From Opitutus sp. ER46 (GTDB lineage: Bacteria; Verrucomicrobiota; Verrucomicrobiia; Opitutales; Opitutaceae), in NCBI RefSeq assembly GCF_003054705.1, contig NZ_QAYX01000025.1, forward strand, positions 124,001 through 188,000: 64,000 bases of DNA, in the 5' to 3' direction. The notes below the pieces were generated by a model. That model was not told where the DNA came from and did not search any database. It saw only the letters and a program-made list of their open reading frames with translations. Positions 7,790 to 17,211 of the stretch are shown one piece after another. How positions within the stretch are numbered: the first letter of the stretch is position 1; every line of letters starts with the position of its first letter. The translations under genes and the position numbers were made by a program.

Positions 7790-8980
7790 CTAGGCGCGGC
7801 GCAGCCGGACCCAGAAGCGCGTGCCCGGGGCGTCCGTACGCGGCTCGATGCCGATTTCACCCTGCATGCGCTCCACCGCGCGATGCACGATCGCCAGGCC
7901 GATGCCGGTGCCGGGGTGGTCGGGGTGGAAGCGCTCGAACATGCCAAAGGCGCGCGGCGCGGTCCCGGGCGGGAAGCCCACGCCGTTGTCGATCACGGAG
8001 AGGATCACGTCGTCGCCCACCACCTCGCCGCGAATCTGGACCTCCGGCGTGACGCCGGACGCCACGAACTTCAGGGCATTGCCCACGAGGTTCTGGATGA
8101 CGACTTGCAGGAACAGGCCGTCGCCGAGAATGCGCGGCAGCGGCCGCTGGACCACCACCTCGGCCCCGCGGGCCCCAATGGTGGACTCGAGCAGGCCGAG
8201 CGCGGCGTGGACGACGTCGATGGTCTCGACCGGCTTCAGCTCCGCGGGCTGCCGGCCGATCGTGGCGTAGCGGAGCAGGCCGCCGACGAGGGCGTCCATG
8301 CGCTCCGCGGAGTGCTGCATGCGTTCAAGGTAGGTGCGGACCTCAGGCGGCAGGACGGCGAGGTGCTCCTCGCGCAGGATCTCGGCGAACCCGACGATGC
8401 TGCGGAGCGGGGCGCGCAGATCGTGCGCGACCGAGTAGTTGAAGCGCTCGAGATCGGTGTTCAGGCGCTCGATCTCGACCCGCCGGACCTCGCTCTCGCG
8501 CGCCGCGGCGATCAGCGCGAAGATCCGCGGGACGAGCGGGAACAGCGCGATGGCGGTGGCAACGGAGGCAGCGGCGGTCACGACCTTCACGTAACCCGAG
8601 AGCCAGTACACCGGGTGCCAAATCACCCAGACCTCCATGAAGTGCGTGAACCCGCACGAGACGATGAATAGCCCGAAGGCCAGGAACACCGAGTTGAACG
8701 GGATATCCCGGCTCGCGCGGTACACAAGGTAGGCGAGCGTTACGGAGATCGAGACGTAGGCGGCGCCGATCAGGAAATCGGCGGTCACGTGCAGCCAGAC
8801 CAGCCGGGGATCCCGGAGGTAGCAGAACTCGTGCGGTAGCCCGATCCGGCTGAGGACCGGGAAGTTGAGCGCCTCGAAGACAAGCGCGCCGGCGACGACG
8901 GCCAGGATGATGCCGAGGCTCCAGCGAAACAGGGGCAGGCGAAGCCAGGCCGGGCGGGACTGGGCGGCGACGTGGGACAT
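7790..8980 (-). CDS. Membrane histidine kinase with ethylene-receptor-like sensor domain
   Basis: A 396-residue sensor kinase. Helices at about residues 18-36, 61-88, 96-118 and 125-150 form the N-terminal sensor. Helices 2-3 match the ethylene-binding domain of plant ETR1 and its bacterial relatives: ADFLIGAAYVSIS (Asp68, Tyr75, Ile78) and FGLFIVSCGFTH (Ile106, Cys109, His113). Cys and His are the copper ligands in ETR1. The position of ETR1 Pro36 is Ser79 here. A HisKA domain follows (FNYSVAHDLRAPLRS, phosphoacceptor His186), then an HATPase with NLVGNALKF, DNGVGF and GTGIGLAI. There is no receiver domain and no adjacent response regulator, so it is an orphan kinase. The ATG at 8980 has no visible ribosome site. 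Confidence 0.88.
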   Translation of the reverse strand: MSHVAAQSRPAWLRLPLFRWSLGIILAVVAGALVFEALNFPVLSRIGLPHEFCYLRDPRLVWLHVTADFLIGAAYVSISVTLAYLVYRASRDIPFNSVFLAFGLFIVSCGFTHFMEVWVIWHPVYWLSGYVKVVTAAASVATAIALFPLVPRIFALIAAARESEVRRVEIERLNTDLERFNYSVAHDLRAPLRSIVGFAEILREEHLAVLPPEVRTYLERMQHSAERMDALVGGLLRYATIGRQPAELKPVETIDVVHAALGLLESTIGARGAEVVVQRPLPRILGDGLFLQVVIQNLVGNALKFVASGVTPEVQIRGEVVGDDVILSVIDNGVGFPPGTAPRAFGMFERFHPDHPGTGIGLAIVHRAVERMQGEIGIEPRTDAPGTRFWVRLRRA

Positions 8981-9153
8981 GGGAGTGGGAGCCCCTACAG
9001 ACAGCGCCGGGTTCCGAAAGGTCGCCCGGCATGGCAGGTTCGCCACGACCTGCACGCGACCGGGAATCGATGCAGCCCGCGCCGGACGGTTTGCCGTGTC
9101 CACTCGACCGGCGGGGGGGCTTCTGGGCGCGGCGCCATCCCCAGATCGGGCGC

Positions 9154-9546
9154 TCAGGCGGTGCGGCGATCGGCGACGAGCACGGCCGCGTAAAGCAGGG
9201 TGGTGACCGCGCAGGTGCCGAGCACCCAGGGCGTCACGTGTGGCGGCAGTACGAACTCCACCAGGCCGCGGAGGCCGTAGAGCGCGATCGCGGTTACGAT
9301 CACGAGCCGACCCAGGGCGGAGCGGTTCGTTTCGCGGGCGATGAGCCACGAGGCGACGCCGAGAAAGAGGATGAAGAGCGTGCCGCCACCGTTGAGCATC
9401 TCCAGCAGGTCGCGGATGCCGCGGTCGAGCCGGGTGAGGTGATGGAGCCGCCAGCCCAGCCAGGCATGGAAGGCGACGAACAGGGTGTTGGCGACGGCGC
9501 CAACGAGCAGGAGAACGCGGGCGAGTTTCATGAGCGGAAAAGTCAT
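9154..9546 (-). CDS. Small four-helix membrane protein coupled to the permease
   Basis: A 130-residue hydrophobic protein with four predicted helices (about residues 6-24, 45-66, 75-94 and 104-125). The first start (ATG at 9546) overlaps the permease stop (TGA at 9543-9545, read on the minus strand) in an ATGA junction, which implies translational coupling. A second in-frame ATG at 9531 is possible. I recognise no family motif. Its position directly after a duplicated ABC-type permease suggests an accessory membrane subunit or a regulator of it, but this is inference from context only. Confidence 0.65.
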   Translation of the reverse strand: MTFPLMKLARVLLLVGAVANTLFVAFHAWLGWRLHHLTRLDRGIRDLLEMLNGGGTLFILFLGVASWLIARETNRSALGRLVIVTAIALYGLRGLVEFVLPPHVTPWVLGTCAVTTLLYAAVLVADRRTA

Positions 9547-11969
9547 TCGGCCCGCAGCGCCTCGACCGGATCCACGCGCATGGCGCGCCGGGCCGGGACC
9601 ACACAGGCGAAGCCCGCGACGCCCAGCAACAGAGCTGGGATAAGCGCGAAAGTCAGCGGGTCGAACGGACTCACGCCGTAGAGAAATCCCTGCAGCAGGC
9701 GCGTCAGCGCGACGGCGAGGCCGAGCCCGACGACGATGCCGGCGAGCCCCAGGGCGAGTCCCTGGCGCAGGACCTGGGCCAGCAGGTCGCGTGGTTGCGC
9801 GCCGAGCGCGAGACGCACGCCGAACTCGCGTGTCCGTTGCGACACCGCGTAGGCGATGACCGCATACACGCCCATGGCCGCGAGGAGGAGGGCGACGCCA
9901 CCGAGCAGAAGGAGCAGGCTCGACGCGACGCGGGGCATGAAGAAGGACATCGCGACGTGGCCGGTGAGCGTGCGGGTGCGCAGGAGTTCCACGCCGGGAT
10001 CGAGCTGGCGCAACGCCTGGCGGATCGGCGCGGCGGCGGACTCGGCGGCGCCGCGGGCCAGCACGCAGATGCTCAGGTCGAGGTCCGGCACGCCCTGCTG
10101 ATACGGCAGGAACAGGAAGGGATCCGGTTCCTCGTTGAGCCGGTTGTATTTCCCGGCGCGAGCTACGCCGACGATGGTGCGCCATTCGCCGCTGGCGCGG
10201 AAGCGGCGGCCAATCGGGTCCTGACCGGGCCAGAACCGGCGGGCGAAGTGCTCGTTCACGATCGCGACCCGCGGCGCGGCGGCGTCGTCGGCATCGGTGA
10301 AGTCACGCCCGGTCACTAGCGGAATCCGCAGGGTGGCAAAGTACCGCGGCGAGACGACGGCGAGCTCGTACGTCGGATTGTGGCTCGGCAGGGGCTCGTA
10401 GCCCTCGACGTACACGCCAGTGCCTTTGCAGCCCTCGAGCCCGAGCGGAAACCAACTCGCCAGGGCGGCCTCCTCGATCGCCGGCTCGGCGGCGAGCCGC
10501 TGGCGCAGTTCCCGGTAGAATGGCAGGGCGGTGGTCGCGTTGTAGCCGTTCATCCCGATCTGGAGGTGGCCGAGGAGTACGCGGTCGGGATTGAAGCCGA
10601 TGTCGACCTGGCGCGCCTGCTGCAGCCCCTTCGCGCACAGCCCGGCGCTTACGAGCAGGACGAGCGCGAGCGACACCTCGCCGATCACGAGCAGCCGCCG
10701 CAACCGGTGGTGGCCGACGCCGGCGCCGCTGCCGCGACCGCCCTCCTTGAGCGCGGTGTTGACGTCGGTCCGCGCCGCGTGGAGTGCCGGCGCGAGGCCG
10801 AAGAGCAGGCCCGTGGCGATGGCGATGCCGATGGTCAGCGTCAGCGTGAGCGGATCGAGCGAGAAGGTGAGGACGTTTTCCCGCGCGATCTCCGTCGGGA
10901 GCAGCCACACCACCGAGTCCACCGTCCAACTCGCGATGCACAGCCCGAGGCACGCCCCGAGCAGCGCGAGCAGCACGCTCTCGGTGAGGAACTGGCGGAT
11001 CAGCTGGGCGCGGCTGGCGCCGGCGGCGAGCCGGATGGCGATCTCGCGGCGGCGGTCGACCGCTCGCGCGAGGAGGAGGTTGGCGACATTGGCGATGACG
11101 ATGAGCTGGACGCCCATGCTGACGGCGAGGAGCAGGCGAAGCGTGGGACCGAAGACGGTCTGGCCGCCCCAGGGGCATTCGGTCAGCGGCACGAGCCGGT
11201 AGCGCGCATTGCGGCTCTCCTTCGGGTACGCCTGCTGCAGGCGCGGTTCGGTGGCGGCGACGGCGGCGCGCGCCTGCGCAAGGGAAACGCCCGGCTGCAA
11301 CCGCACGAGGTTGTGCCAGCCGCGCGCGGTCCGCTCCGTGAGAAAGAAGCGCCCCTGGTTGCGAACCTCGGTGATCATCGAGGCGGGAGCCCAAAGGTCG
11401 AAGCGGGCGGGCGGCAGTGAACCATCGAACGCATCGGGCACCACGCCGACGATCGTGAAAGACTGCCGGTTGAGATCGACGACGCGGCCCACGATGTCGG
11501 GTGCGGCGGCGAAGCGACGCCGCCAGAGCCGCTCGCTGATCACCAGCACGAAGTTGCCGCTAGGCGTCTGGTCCTCCTGTGGCAGGAACGTCCGGCCGAG
11601 CAGCGGCCGCACCCCCAGCACATCGAAGAAGTTCGCCGTCACCACCTGCGCCTTCAACCACTCGGGTTGCTGCTCGGTGGTGAGGCAGACCGGGGTGGGC
11701 ATGCTGGCGAACGCGCCGGCGAACAGCGTGCGGTCGGCCGTGAAGTCCCGTAGATCCGGCAAGGACACGTTCCCGCCCCCCTGATTCGAGACGAGCACCA
11801 CGAGTTCTTCCTGGTCGGCGACGCCGGGTAGCGGGTGCAGGACGAACCGCTGCAGCCAGGCGAGGACCGTGGCATTGGCGGCGATGCCCAGGGCGAGCGA
11901 AAGCACGACCACGGCGGTGAAGCCGGGAGATTTGAAAAGCTGACGGACGGCGAAACGGAGATCGTGCAT
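9543..11969 (-). CDS. MacB/FtsX-type duplicated permease (ADOP family)
   Basis: An 808-residue permease with the architecture of acidobacterial duplicated orphan permeases. It opens with MHDLRFAVRQLFKSPGFTAVVVLSLALGIAANATV, then a MacB-like periplasmic domain (TIVGVVPDAFDG), an FtsX domain with RREIAIRLAAGASRAQLIRQ, a second membrane and periplasmic domain (FTDADDAAAPRVAIVNEHFA, GRRF), and a final FtsX domain ending ARRAMRVDPVEALRAE. The two halves give eight membrane helices. These proteins normally lack a dedicated ATPase next door, and none is seen here. The transported substrate is unknown. ATG at 11969 was preferred to GTG at 11975. It is coupled to the small membrane gene downstream. 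Confidence 0.92.
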   Translation of the reverse strand: MHDLRFAVRQLFKSPGFTAVVVLSLALGIAANATVLAWLQRFVLHPLPGVADQEELVVLVSNQGGGNVSLPDLRDFTADRTLFAGAFASMPTPVCLTTEQQPEWLKAQVVTANFFDVLGVRPLLGRTFLPQEDQTPSGNFVLVISERLWRRRFAAAPDIVGRVVDLNRQSFTIVGVVPDAFDGSLPPARFDLWAPASMITEVRNQGRFFLTERTARGWHNLVRLQPGVSLAQARAAVAATEPRLQQAYPKESRNARYRLVPLTECPWGGQTVFGPTLRLLLAVSMGVQLIVIANVANLLLARAVDRRREIAIRLAAGASRAQLIRQFLTESVLLALLGACLGLCIASWTVDSVVWLLPTEIARENVLTFSLDPLTLTLTIGIAIATGLLFGLAPALHAARTDVNTALKEGGRGSGAGVGHHRLRRLLVIGEVSLALVLLVSAGLCAKGLQQARQVDIGFNPDRVLLGHLQIGMNGYNATTALPFYRELRQRLAAEPAIEEAALASWFPLGLEGCKGTGVYVEGYEPLPSHNPTYELAVVSPRYFATLRIPLVTGRDFTDADDAAAPRVAIVNEHFARRFWPGQDPIGRRFRASGEWRTIVGVARAGKYNRLNEEPDPFLFLPYQQGVPDLDLSICVLARGAAESAAAPIRQALRQLDPGVELLRTRTLTGHVAMSFFMPRVASSLLLLLGGVALLLAAMGVYAVIAYAVSQRTREFGVRLALGAQPRDLLAQVLRQGLALGLAGIVVGLGLAVALTRLLQGFLYGVSPFDPLTFALIPALLLGVAGFACVVPARRAMRVDPVEALRAE

Positions 11970-12366
11970 GACCACTGCGAAGGAACCGGCCGCGATGGCC
12001 GGCAGGGAGCTGGAAGACGGAACGGATCGACGAGCGGCCCGTCGACGGCAGTGGGAGTGGGGAACGGGTCCCGTTTAGCACCCGGCGTTCCAAGCGCGAA
12101 TTCGGCTGTGGCTACGAGGGAAACGAGACTGCGGGAGCCGCGTGACATCGCCTCCGGCGCGCCGGAAACGGGATCGGGCTTCCCAAAATTGGGACGGATG
12201 GACGACGCGGCTGGAGGCGGGGGCGGAGACGACGGAGTTCGCGCCCGTCTTGACGTCTCGCGGCTCGCTCACTCGTTGTCGCGAACCGGTGGCAAGTTTC
12301 GGCGCCCACGTTGCGATCTGTCACCGTTCCTCAGCGCATCCCACACCATTGGTCCAAGGAGAACTC
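11970..12366. other. 397-bp divergent intergenic region
   Basis: It separates the minus-strand permease from the plus-strand oxidoreductase, so it should hold both promoters, but I cannot assign -35/-10 boxes with confidence. TCCCAA-AA-TTGGGA at 12181-12194 is a 14-bp dyad that could be an operator. A clear ribosome site, AAGGAG, lies just before the oxidoreductase ATG. No further gene is supported. Confidence 0.5.
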
Positions 12367-13398
12367 ATGTCGTCGCCCACTGCCCGCAATCACCGCATCG
12401 TCCTCGCCGCCCATCCCAAGGGGCGGCCGCGTCCCGAGGATTTCCGCCTCGAGGAGGTGGCGGTCCCGGAACCGCGCGAAGGCGAGGTGCTGTTGCGCAC
12501 GCTGGACCTGTCACTCGATCCGTACATGCGCGGCCTGATGAACCCGATCGGTCCGTCCTATGCGCCCGCGGTGAAGATTGGGGATCCGATGGCAGGCGGG
12601 ACGATCAATCGGATCGTGGCGTCCCGTCATCCGCGGCTGCGGGTGGGCGAGCTCGTGGTCGGCAGCGCCGGCTGGCAGGAGTACGCGACCTCGAACGGCC
12701 AGGGACTCATTCCGCTCGGACAGATGCCACATCCTTCGCTCGCCCTCGGCGGACTTGGCATGCCGGGCTTCACCGCCTACGTGGGCCTGCTCGACATCGG
12801 GCGGCCGAAGCCGGGGGAGACGGTCGTCGTGGCGGCGGCCACGGGCGGTGTCGGCTCGGTGGTCGGCCAGATCGCGCGACTCAAAGGCGCGCGGGTGGTG
12901 GGCATTGCGGGCGGCGCGGAAAAGTGTCGTTACGCCGTCGATGAACTTGGTTTCGATACGTGTCTCGATCATCTCGCGCCGGAGTTACCCAAGCGCCTGG
13001 CGGAGGCGTGTCCGAAAGGCATCGATGTCTATTTCGAGAACGTCGGAGGCCCGGTGCTCTCGGCCGTGGTGCCGCTGCTCAACAACGACGCGCGCATGCC
13101 CGTGTGCGGGGTGATCGCGCATTACAATGAGGAGGAGTCCGCCGGACCGGATCGGCTCCCGGGTTTCCTCGGCACGCTCATCCAAAAGCGGATCACGGTG
13201 CAGGGGTTCATCATCCTCGATCACTACGCGACGCGTTTTGAGGCCTTCCGGCGGGAGGCCGGAGAGTGGCATGCCGCCGGCAAGCTGAAGCTGCGCGAGG
13301 ATGTGGTGCACGGACTCGAGCGCGCACCCGAGGCCTTCATCGGGCTGCTCGAGGGCCGCAACTTCGGCAAGGTCGTCGTTCACGTGGCCGACGCCTGA
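12367..13398 (+). CDS. NADPH-dependent zinc-free MDR oxidoreductase (CurA/LTB4 dehydrogenase-like)
   Basis: A 343-residue medium-chain dehydrogenase/reductase that probably reduces the double bond of alpha,beta-unsaturated carbonyl compounds. It has the family's opening LRTLDLSLDPYMRGLM and a GSAGWQEYA segment. The cofactor-binding stretch is AAATGGVGSVVGQIARLKGARVVGIAGG, followed by EKCRYAVDELGFD and DVYFENVGG. The Cys ligands of zinc alcohol dehydrogenases are absent. The length equals that of CurA and leukotriene-B4 12-hydroxydehydrogenase relatives. ATG at 12367 follows CAAGGAGAACTC, a good ribosome site. It lies 21 bases tail to tail from the SNF2 helicase and has no obvious operon partners; a role in detoxifying reactive enals is likely. 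Confidence 0.9.
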   Translation: MSSPTARNHRIVLAAHPKGRPRPEDFRLEEVAVPEPREGEVLLRTLDLSLDPYMRGLMNPIGPSYAPAVKIGDPMAGGTINRIVASRHPRLRVGELVVGSAGWQEYATSNGQGLIPLGQMPHPSLALGGLGMPGFTAYVGLLDIGRPKPGETVVVAAATGGVGSVVGQIARLKGARVVGIAGGAEKCRYAVDELGFDTCLDHLAPELPKRLAEACPKGIDVYFENVGGPVLSAVVPLLNNDARMPVCGVIAHYNEEESAGPDRLPGFLGTLIQKRITVQGFIILDHYATRFEAFRREAGEWHAAGKLKLREDVVHGLERAPEAFIGLLEGRNFGKVVVHVADA

Positions 13399-13419
13399 AC
13401 GGGGGGCGGCGGCCGCGCC

Positions 13420-15837
13420 TTAGCGGCGCGCGAGCAGGCCTTTGAGGTCGGCGAGGGAGAGCCGTGCGGCCGCGGCGTCGCTGGCCTCGAAGACGTCGGC
13501 CAGCAACGCGCGCTTCTCCGCCTGGAGGGCGAGGACCTTCTCCTCGACTGTGCCGGAGGCGATGAGCTTGTAGCTGGTGACGGTGCGCTTCTGTCCAATG
13601 CGGTGCGCGCGGTCCGTCGCCTGGGCCTCGGCGGCGGGGTTCCACCACGGGTCGTAGATGACGACCGTGTCGGCGCCGGTGAGGTTGAGGCCGGTGCCGC
13701 CCGCCTTGAGCGAGAGCAGGAACAGCGGCACGTCGGCGTCCCTTTGGAAACGGTCCACCTCAGCCTGCCGGGCGCGCGCGGGCATCGAGCCATCGAGGTA
13801 GCAATACGGCATCGCCTGTGCGTCGAGCTCGGCGCGGAGGAGCGCGAGCAGGGAGGTGAACTGCGAGAAGACGAGTACGCGGTGGCCGTCGTCGACCGCC
13901 TCCTCGAGCAATTCGCGAAACGCGTCGAGCTTGGCGGAAGGGACCGATCCCGGTTCGGCCGGCGCCCCGCCGTCCACGTCGCCCGGGCGCACGAGCCGCG
14001 GATCACAGCAGATCTGGCGGAGCCGAAGCAGTTGGGTGAGAGCGGCAAATTTGAGCTTGGCCTCGCTGGCGCCGGCGGCCTCGAGGTCGAACAACTCGCG
14101 CTCCGACGTCTCCTGGGTTTCCCGGTAAAGCGCGGCCTGGGCGGGCGGCAGCTCGCACCAGACGACCTGCTCGATCTTGTCGGGCAGCTCGGGCGCGACG
14201 CTGCGCTTGGTGCGCCGGAGAATGTACGGGGCGGTCTGGGCGCGGAGGCGCTCGTCGTACCAGGCGCGCTCGTCGCCGCGAAGCCCCGCCGGGACGCGCG
14301 TGATGTAGCCGGGGAGCAGGAATTCGAACAGCGAGCGGAGGTCATCGAGCGAGTTCTCCACGGGAGTGCCGGTGAGGAGAAAACGCGCGCGGGCGGTGAG
14401 TGCGCGCAGGGCGGCGGCGTTCTGCGAGCGCCGGTTCTTGATGTGCTGCGCCTCGTCCGCGATGACGCACGCGAACTCCACCGCGGTGAACCGGGCCTGG
14501 TCGCGCGTGAGGGTGCCGTAACTGGTGATGATCAGGTCGTGCGCGGTGAACTCGTCGGCGGAGGCGAGCCGCTGCTCGGCGTGGTGGACGAACACGCGCA
14601 GTCCGGGGGCGAACCGCGCGGCCTCGCGCCGCCAGTTTTCCAGCAGCGACGCGGGACACACCACGAGCGCCGCGCCGGCGCGCGGATCGGCGGCCTGCGC
14701 GGCGGAGAGCAGCGCGAGCGCCTGGATCGTCTTACCCAGCCCCATCTCGTCCGCGAGGATGCCGCCGAGCGTGTGCCGCTGGAGGTGCCAGAGCCACGCG
14801 ACGCCGAGCCGTTGGTAGGGGCGCAGCAGCGCGTCGAGTTCGCCGGGCACCGGCGCCGGCTCGAGGGCGGTGAGGTTGCGCAGCGCGGCGCTGCGTTCGC
14901 GCCAGGCGTCCGGCGGCTGGAAGTTGGGCGAGAGCTCCGCGAGGATCTCCTGCACTTCCGCGACGCGGGCGGGGGAGACAGTGACGGTGCGCTGCGGCGC
15001 GACGGGCGCGGCGGGATCGCCGGCGAGCGCGCGCTGCGCGATGGCGAGTCTCTCCAGCTTCCGGGTGTCGAGCAGGAAGACCTTGCCGCCGGTCTCGACG
15101 TAGCCGCGGTTGGAGGCGATGGCGCTGCGCAGTGTGGCGGGGTCGGTGTCGCCGGCGCGCACCCCGAGCCCGACCGAGAAGCCGCCGCCGGTGCTGCCGA
15201 CGTCGGCCGTGATCTCCGCCGGGCGCACGCGCGCCGTGTTCTTCTCGAAGTTCGGCGTCAGCTCCGCGCCGAAGCGCTCCCGGAGTTCGCCCAAGTGCGA
15301 GGCGAGAAAGTTGAGCGTCTTGTGGCGGTCGCGGAGCCACCACTTGCGGTTGGAGGGTTCGAGCGCGAAACCGTTCTCCTTCAGCAGGGCGAGCATGTCC
15401 TCGTACTGCGGGTGCTCGCGCGACGGGAGTGAGATCGCGAGGAAGTGCTCGGAGCCGTCGACGACAACCGGCGTGAAGCCGCGCCCGCGCGGCGCCTCGG
15501 GGCGGCGGGAGGCTGGGCCGGCGGCTTGGGACGTCGCGGTTGACGCGGGCGGTGGCTCGACGGGTCGCAGCAGGTCCTCGTGCTTCCACCAGGTGAGCTG
15601 GCCATTCTCGACAAAGATGGCCTGCGTGCCGGCGGCCGTGGCCAGCTCGCGCAACTGGGCGCGATTGAGCTGGATGAACGTCGGTGGCGTGGGTGTGCCG
15701 CACCAACGCTGCAGCAAAGCCAGCACCGGCAGGAGCACCGGGGCGGGTGGGACGCTGAGGTCCAATTCGACGCGCAGCGGCACCGCGTTGCGGACGACAG
15801 CGGCGGCGAAATTGGGCGGGAGATGCAGGCGAAGCAT
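13420..15837 (-). CDS. SNF2-family DNA-dependent ATPase (Swi2/Snf2 helicase-like)
   Basis: An 805-residue protein. A long N-terminal region (about 1-330) has no catalytic motif. The SNF2 ATPase follows, with ILADEMGLGKTIQALALLSA (Walker A), DEAQHIKN (motif II), FLLTGTPVEN (motif III), then the helicase C-terminal lobe with VLVFSQFTSLL, GGTGLNLTGADTVVIYDPWWNPAAEAQATDRAHRIGQ. The end, ALQAEKRALLADVFEAS, is typical of bacterial SNF2/RapA-like proteins. Such enzymes translocate on DNA and remodel protein-DNA complexes. The ATG at 15837 begins the conserved-looking MLRLHLPP; a TTG at 15909 would add 24 residues. It may be cotranscribed with the upstream glycosyltransferase, 100 bases away. Confidence 0.93.
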   Translation of the reverse strand: MLRLHLPPNFAAAVVRNAVPLRVELDLSVPPAPVLLPVLALLQRWCGTPTPPTFIQLNRAQLRELATAAGTQAIFVENGQLTWWKHEDLLRPVEPPPASTATSQAAGPASRRPEAPRGRGFTPVVVDGSEHFLAISLPSREHPQYEDMLALLKENGFALEPSNRKWWLRDRHKTLNFLASHLGELRERFGAELTPNFEKNTARVRPAEITADVGSTGGGFSVGLGVRAGDTDPATLRSAIASNRGYVETGGKVFLLDTRKLERLAIAQRALAGDPAAPVAPQRTVTVSPARVAEVQEILAELSPNFQPPDAWRERSAALRNLTALEPAPVPGELDALLRPYQRLGVAWLWHLQRHTLGGILADEMGLGKTIQALALLSAAQAADPRAGAALVVCPASLLENWRREAARFAPGLRVFVHHAEQRLASADEFTAHDLIITSYGTLTRDQARFTAVEFACVIADEAQHIKNRRSQNAAALRALTARARFLLTGTPVENSLDDLRSLFEFLLPGYITRVPAGLRGDERAWYDERLRAQTAPYILRRTKRSVAPELPDKIEQVVWCELPPAQAALYRETQETSERELFDLEAAGASEAKLKFAALTQLLRLRQICCDPRLVRPGDVDGGAPAEPGSVPSAKLDAFRELLEEAVDDGHRVLVFSQFTSLLALLRAELDAQAMPYCYLDGSMPARARQAEVDRFQRDADVPLFLLSLKAGGTGLNLTGADTVVIYDPWWNPAAEAQATDRAHRIGQKRTVTSYKLIASGTVEEKVLALQAEKRALLADVFEASDAAAARLSLADLKGLLARR

Positions 15838-15937
15838 ACGGGCGGCGGGCCAGGGAGTGGCGACGGCCGCCCCGCATCCAATGCCCAATTGCGGAAACGC
15901 CAAGCCCAAGTCCGCCGCTCCCGCGCCGAGCGTCCGC

Positions 15938-17194
15938 TCAGGCGGGTTGGCGCACGGCGTCGTGACACGCGGCCAGCAGGCCCGTGGCGGTGTTATCCCA
16001 GGAGAATCGCGCGGCCCAGCGCGGACCGTCCTGCTCGCAACGCGCGCGCAGGGCGGCGTCCTGCGTCACCCGGCGCAGCGCCTGCGCGATGGCGTCCTCC
16101 CGATGCGGCGAGCATTGGACGCCGAGCGGGCCGACGACCTCGGGCAGGGCGCCGGTGTTGGCGACGCAGACCGGGCGGCCGGCGCAGAGTCCCTCGAGCG
16201 CGGGCAGGCCGAAGCCCTCGTGCAGCCCGAGCATCAGCACGGCATCGGCGCCGGCGATGAGCGCGGGCAGGCGGTCGGCCGGCTGATACCCCAGAAACGT
16301 CACGGCGGCCTCGAGGTGCCGTTCGCGCACGAGGGCGCGCAGGAGTTCGCCCGCGCCCCAGTCCGCACCGGAGAGTGCGAGGCGGTGGGTGGCGGCGAGG
16401 CCGGAGGCGGCAAAGGCGCGCAGGAGCCGGACGTGGTTCTTGCCCGGATGTTCGAGGCGCGCCGGGTAGAGCAGGTAAGGACGATCGGCGAGGCCGGTCT
16501 CGCGGCGGGCGGTGGCGACACGCGGGCTGTCGTGGCTGAGCCCCTCGAAAGGCGCGGCGTTCACGCCGTTGTACACTACCTGCACACGTCGCGCGGGGAT
16601 GCCGAGCCGCTCCACGAGGTCGCGGCGAGTTGTCTGGCTGACAGCCACGAGGCTCCGGGCGCGTTGAAAGCCGGGGACGAGAACCCGGTGGAAGTACGTC
16701 ATGCGGAGCCGATCGTATTTCCGGCCGATCTGGAGCTGCGCGAGATCGTGCACGATTGCGACGGTGGGCAGCGCGGCGGAACGCGTGAGCCGGCGATTGG
16801 CGGCGGGCAGCAGCAGCGCGTCGGCCCCGAGGGAACGGGCAAAGGCGGCCGAGCGGGTGAGATGCCACAGCGCGTTCAGACCGGGTTGCAGCGGCACGAC
16901 GCGCAGCGGGATCTGGTCGGCCCCGTGCAAGGCGAACGCATACGCGGCGAGCTCGGCGGGGTGGCCGAAGACGCTCAACCGGCCGCCGTCGGCGCGGAGC
17001 TGGCTGATCAGCCGCGGGAGCCACTCGCGCACGCAGGTGCCGATCCCGGAACGTCCGAGGTCCGTGCCCCCAAGCGTGCAGGCGACGTGCAAGCCCGGGT
17101 GGCGCGGCGCGGCGGACGCGCGGGAAATCAGTTCGGGGGCGGAAGGTCGTGGCGTGCGGGCCGCCACGGCAGCGCCGGCAGGGGCGGGAGGCAT
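15938..17194 (-). CDS. Glycosyltransferase family 4 protein
   Basis: A 418-residue GT-B enzyme that probably adds a mannose-type sugar to a lipid-linked exopolysaccharide precursor in the cytoplasm. The N-terminal domain has LGRSGIGTCVREWLPRL and the acceptor-side VHDLAQLQ, then SLVAVSQTTRRDLVERLGIPARRVQVVYNGVN, a common block in mannosyltransferases. The donor-binding domain shows PYLLYPARLEHPGKNHVRLLRAF, TFLGYQPADRLPALIAGADAVLMLGLHEGFGLPALEGLCAGRPV with the E-x7-E motif (EGFGLPALE), and NTGALPEVVG. It is the last exopolysaccharide gene of the minus-strand operon, 17 bases after the phosphodiesterase. Confidence 0.92.
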   Translation of the reverse strand: MPPAPAGAAVAARTPRPSAPELISRASAAPRHPGLHVACTLGGTDLGRSGIGTCVREWLPRLISQLRADGGRLSVFGHPAELAAYAFALHGADQIPLRVVPLQPGLNALWHLTRSAAFARSLGADALLLPAANRRLTRSAALPTVAIVHDLAQLQIGRKYDRLRMTYFHRVLVPGFQRARSLVAVSQTTRRDLVERLGIPARRVQVVYNGVNAAPFEGLSHDSPRVATARRETGLADRPYLLYPARLEHPGKNHVRLLRAFAASGLAATHRLALSGADWGAGELLRALVRERHLEAAVTFLGYQPADRLPALIAGADAVLMLGLHEGFGLPALEGLCAGRPVCVANTGALPEVVGPLGVQCSPHREDAIAQALRRVTQDAALRARCEQDGPRWAARFSWDNTATGLLAACHDAVRQPA

Positions 17195-17211
17195 GGGCGC
17201 GGGGAAGTGGG

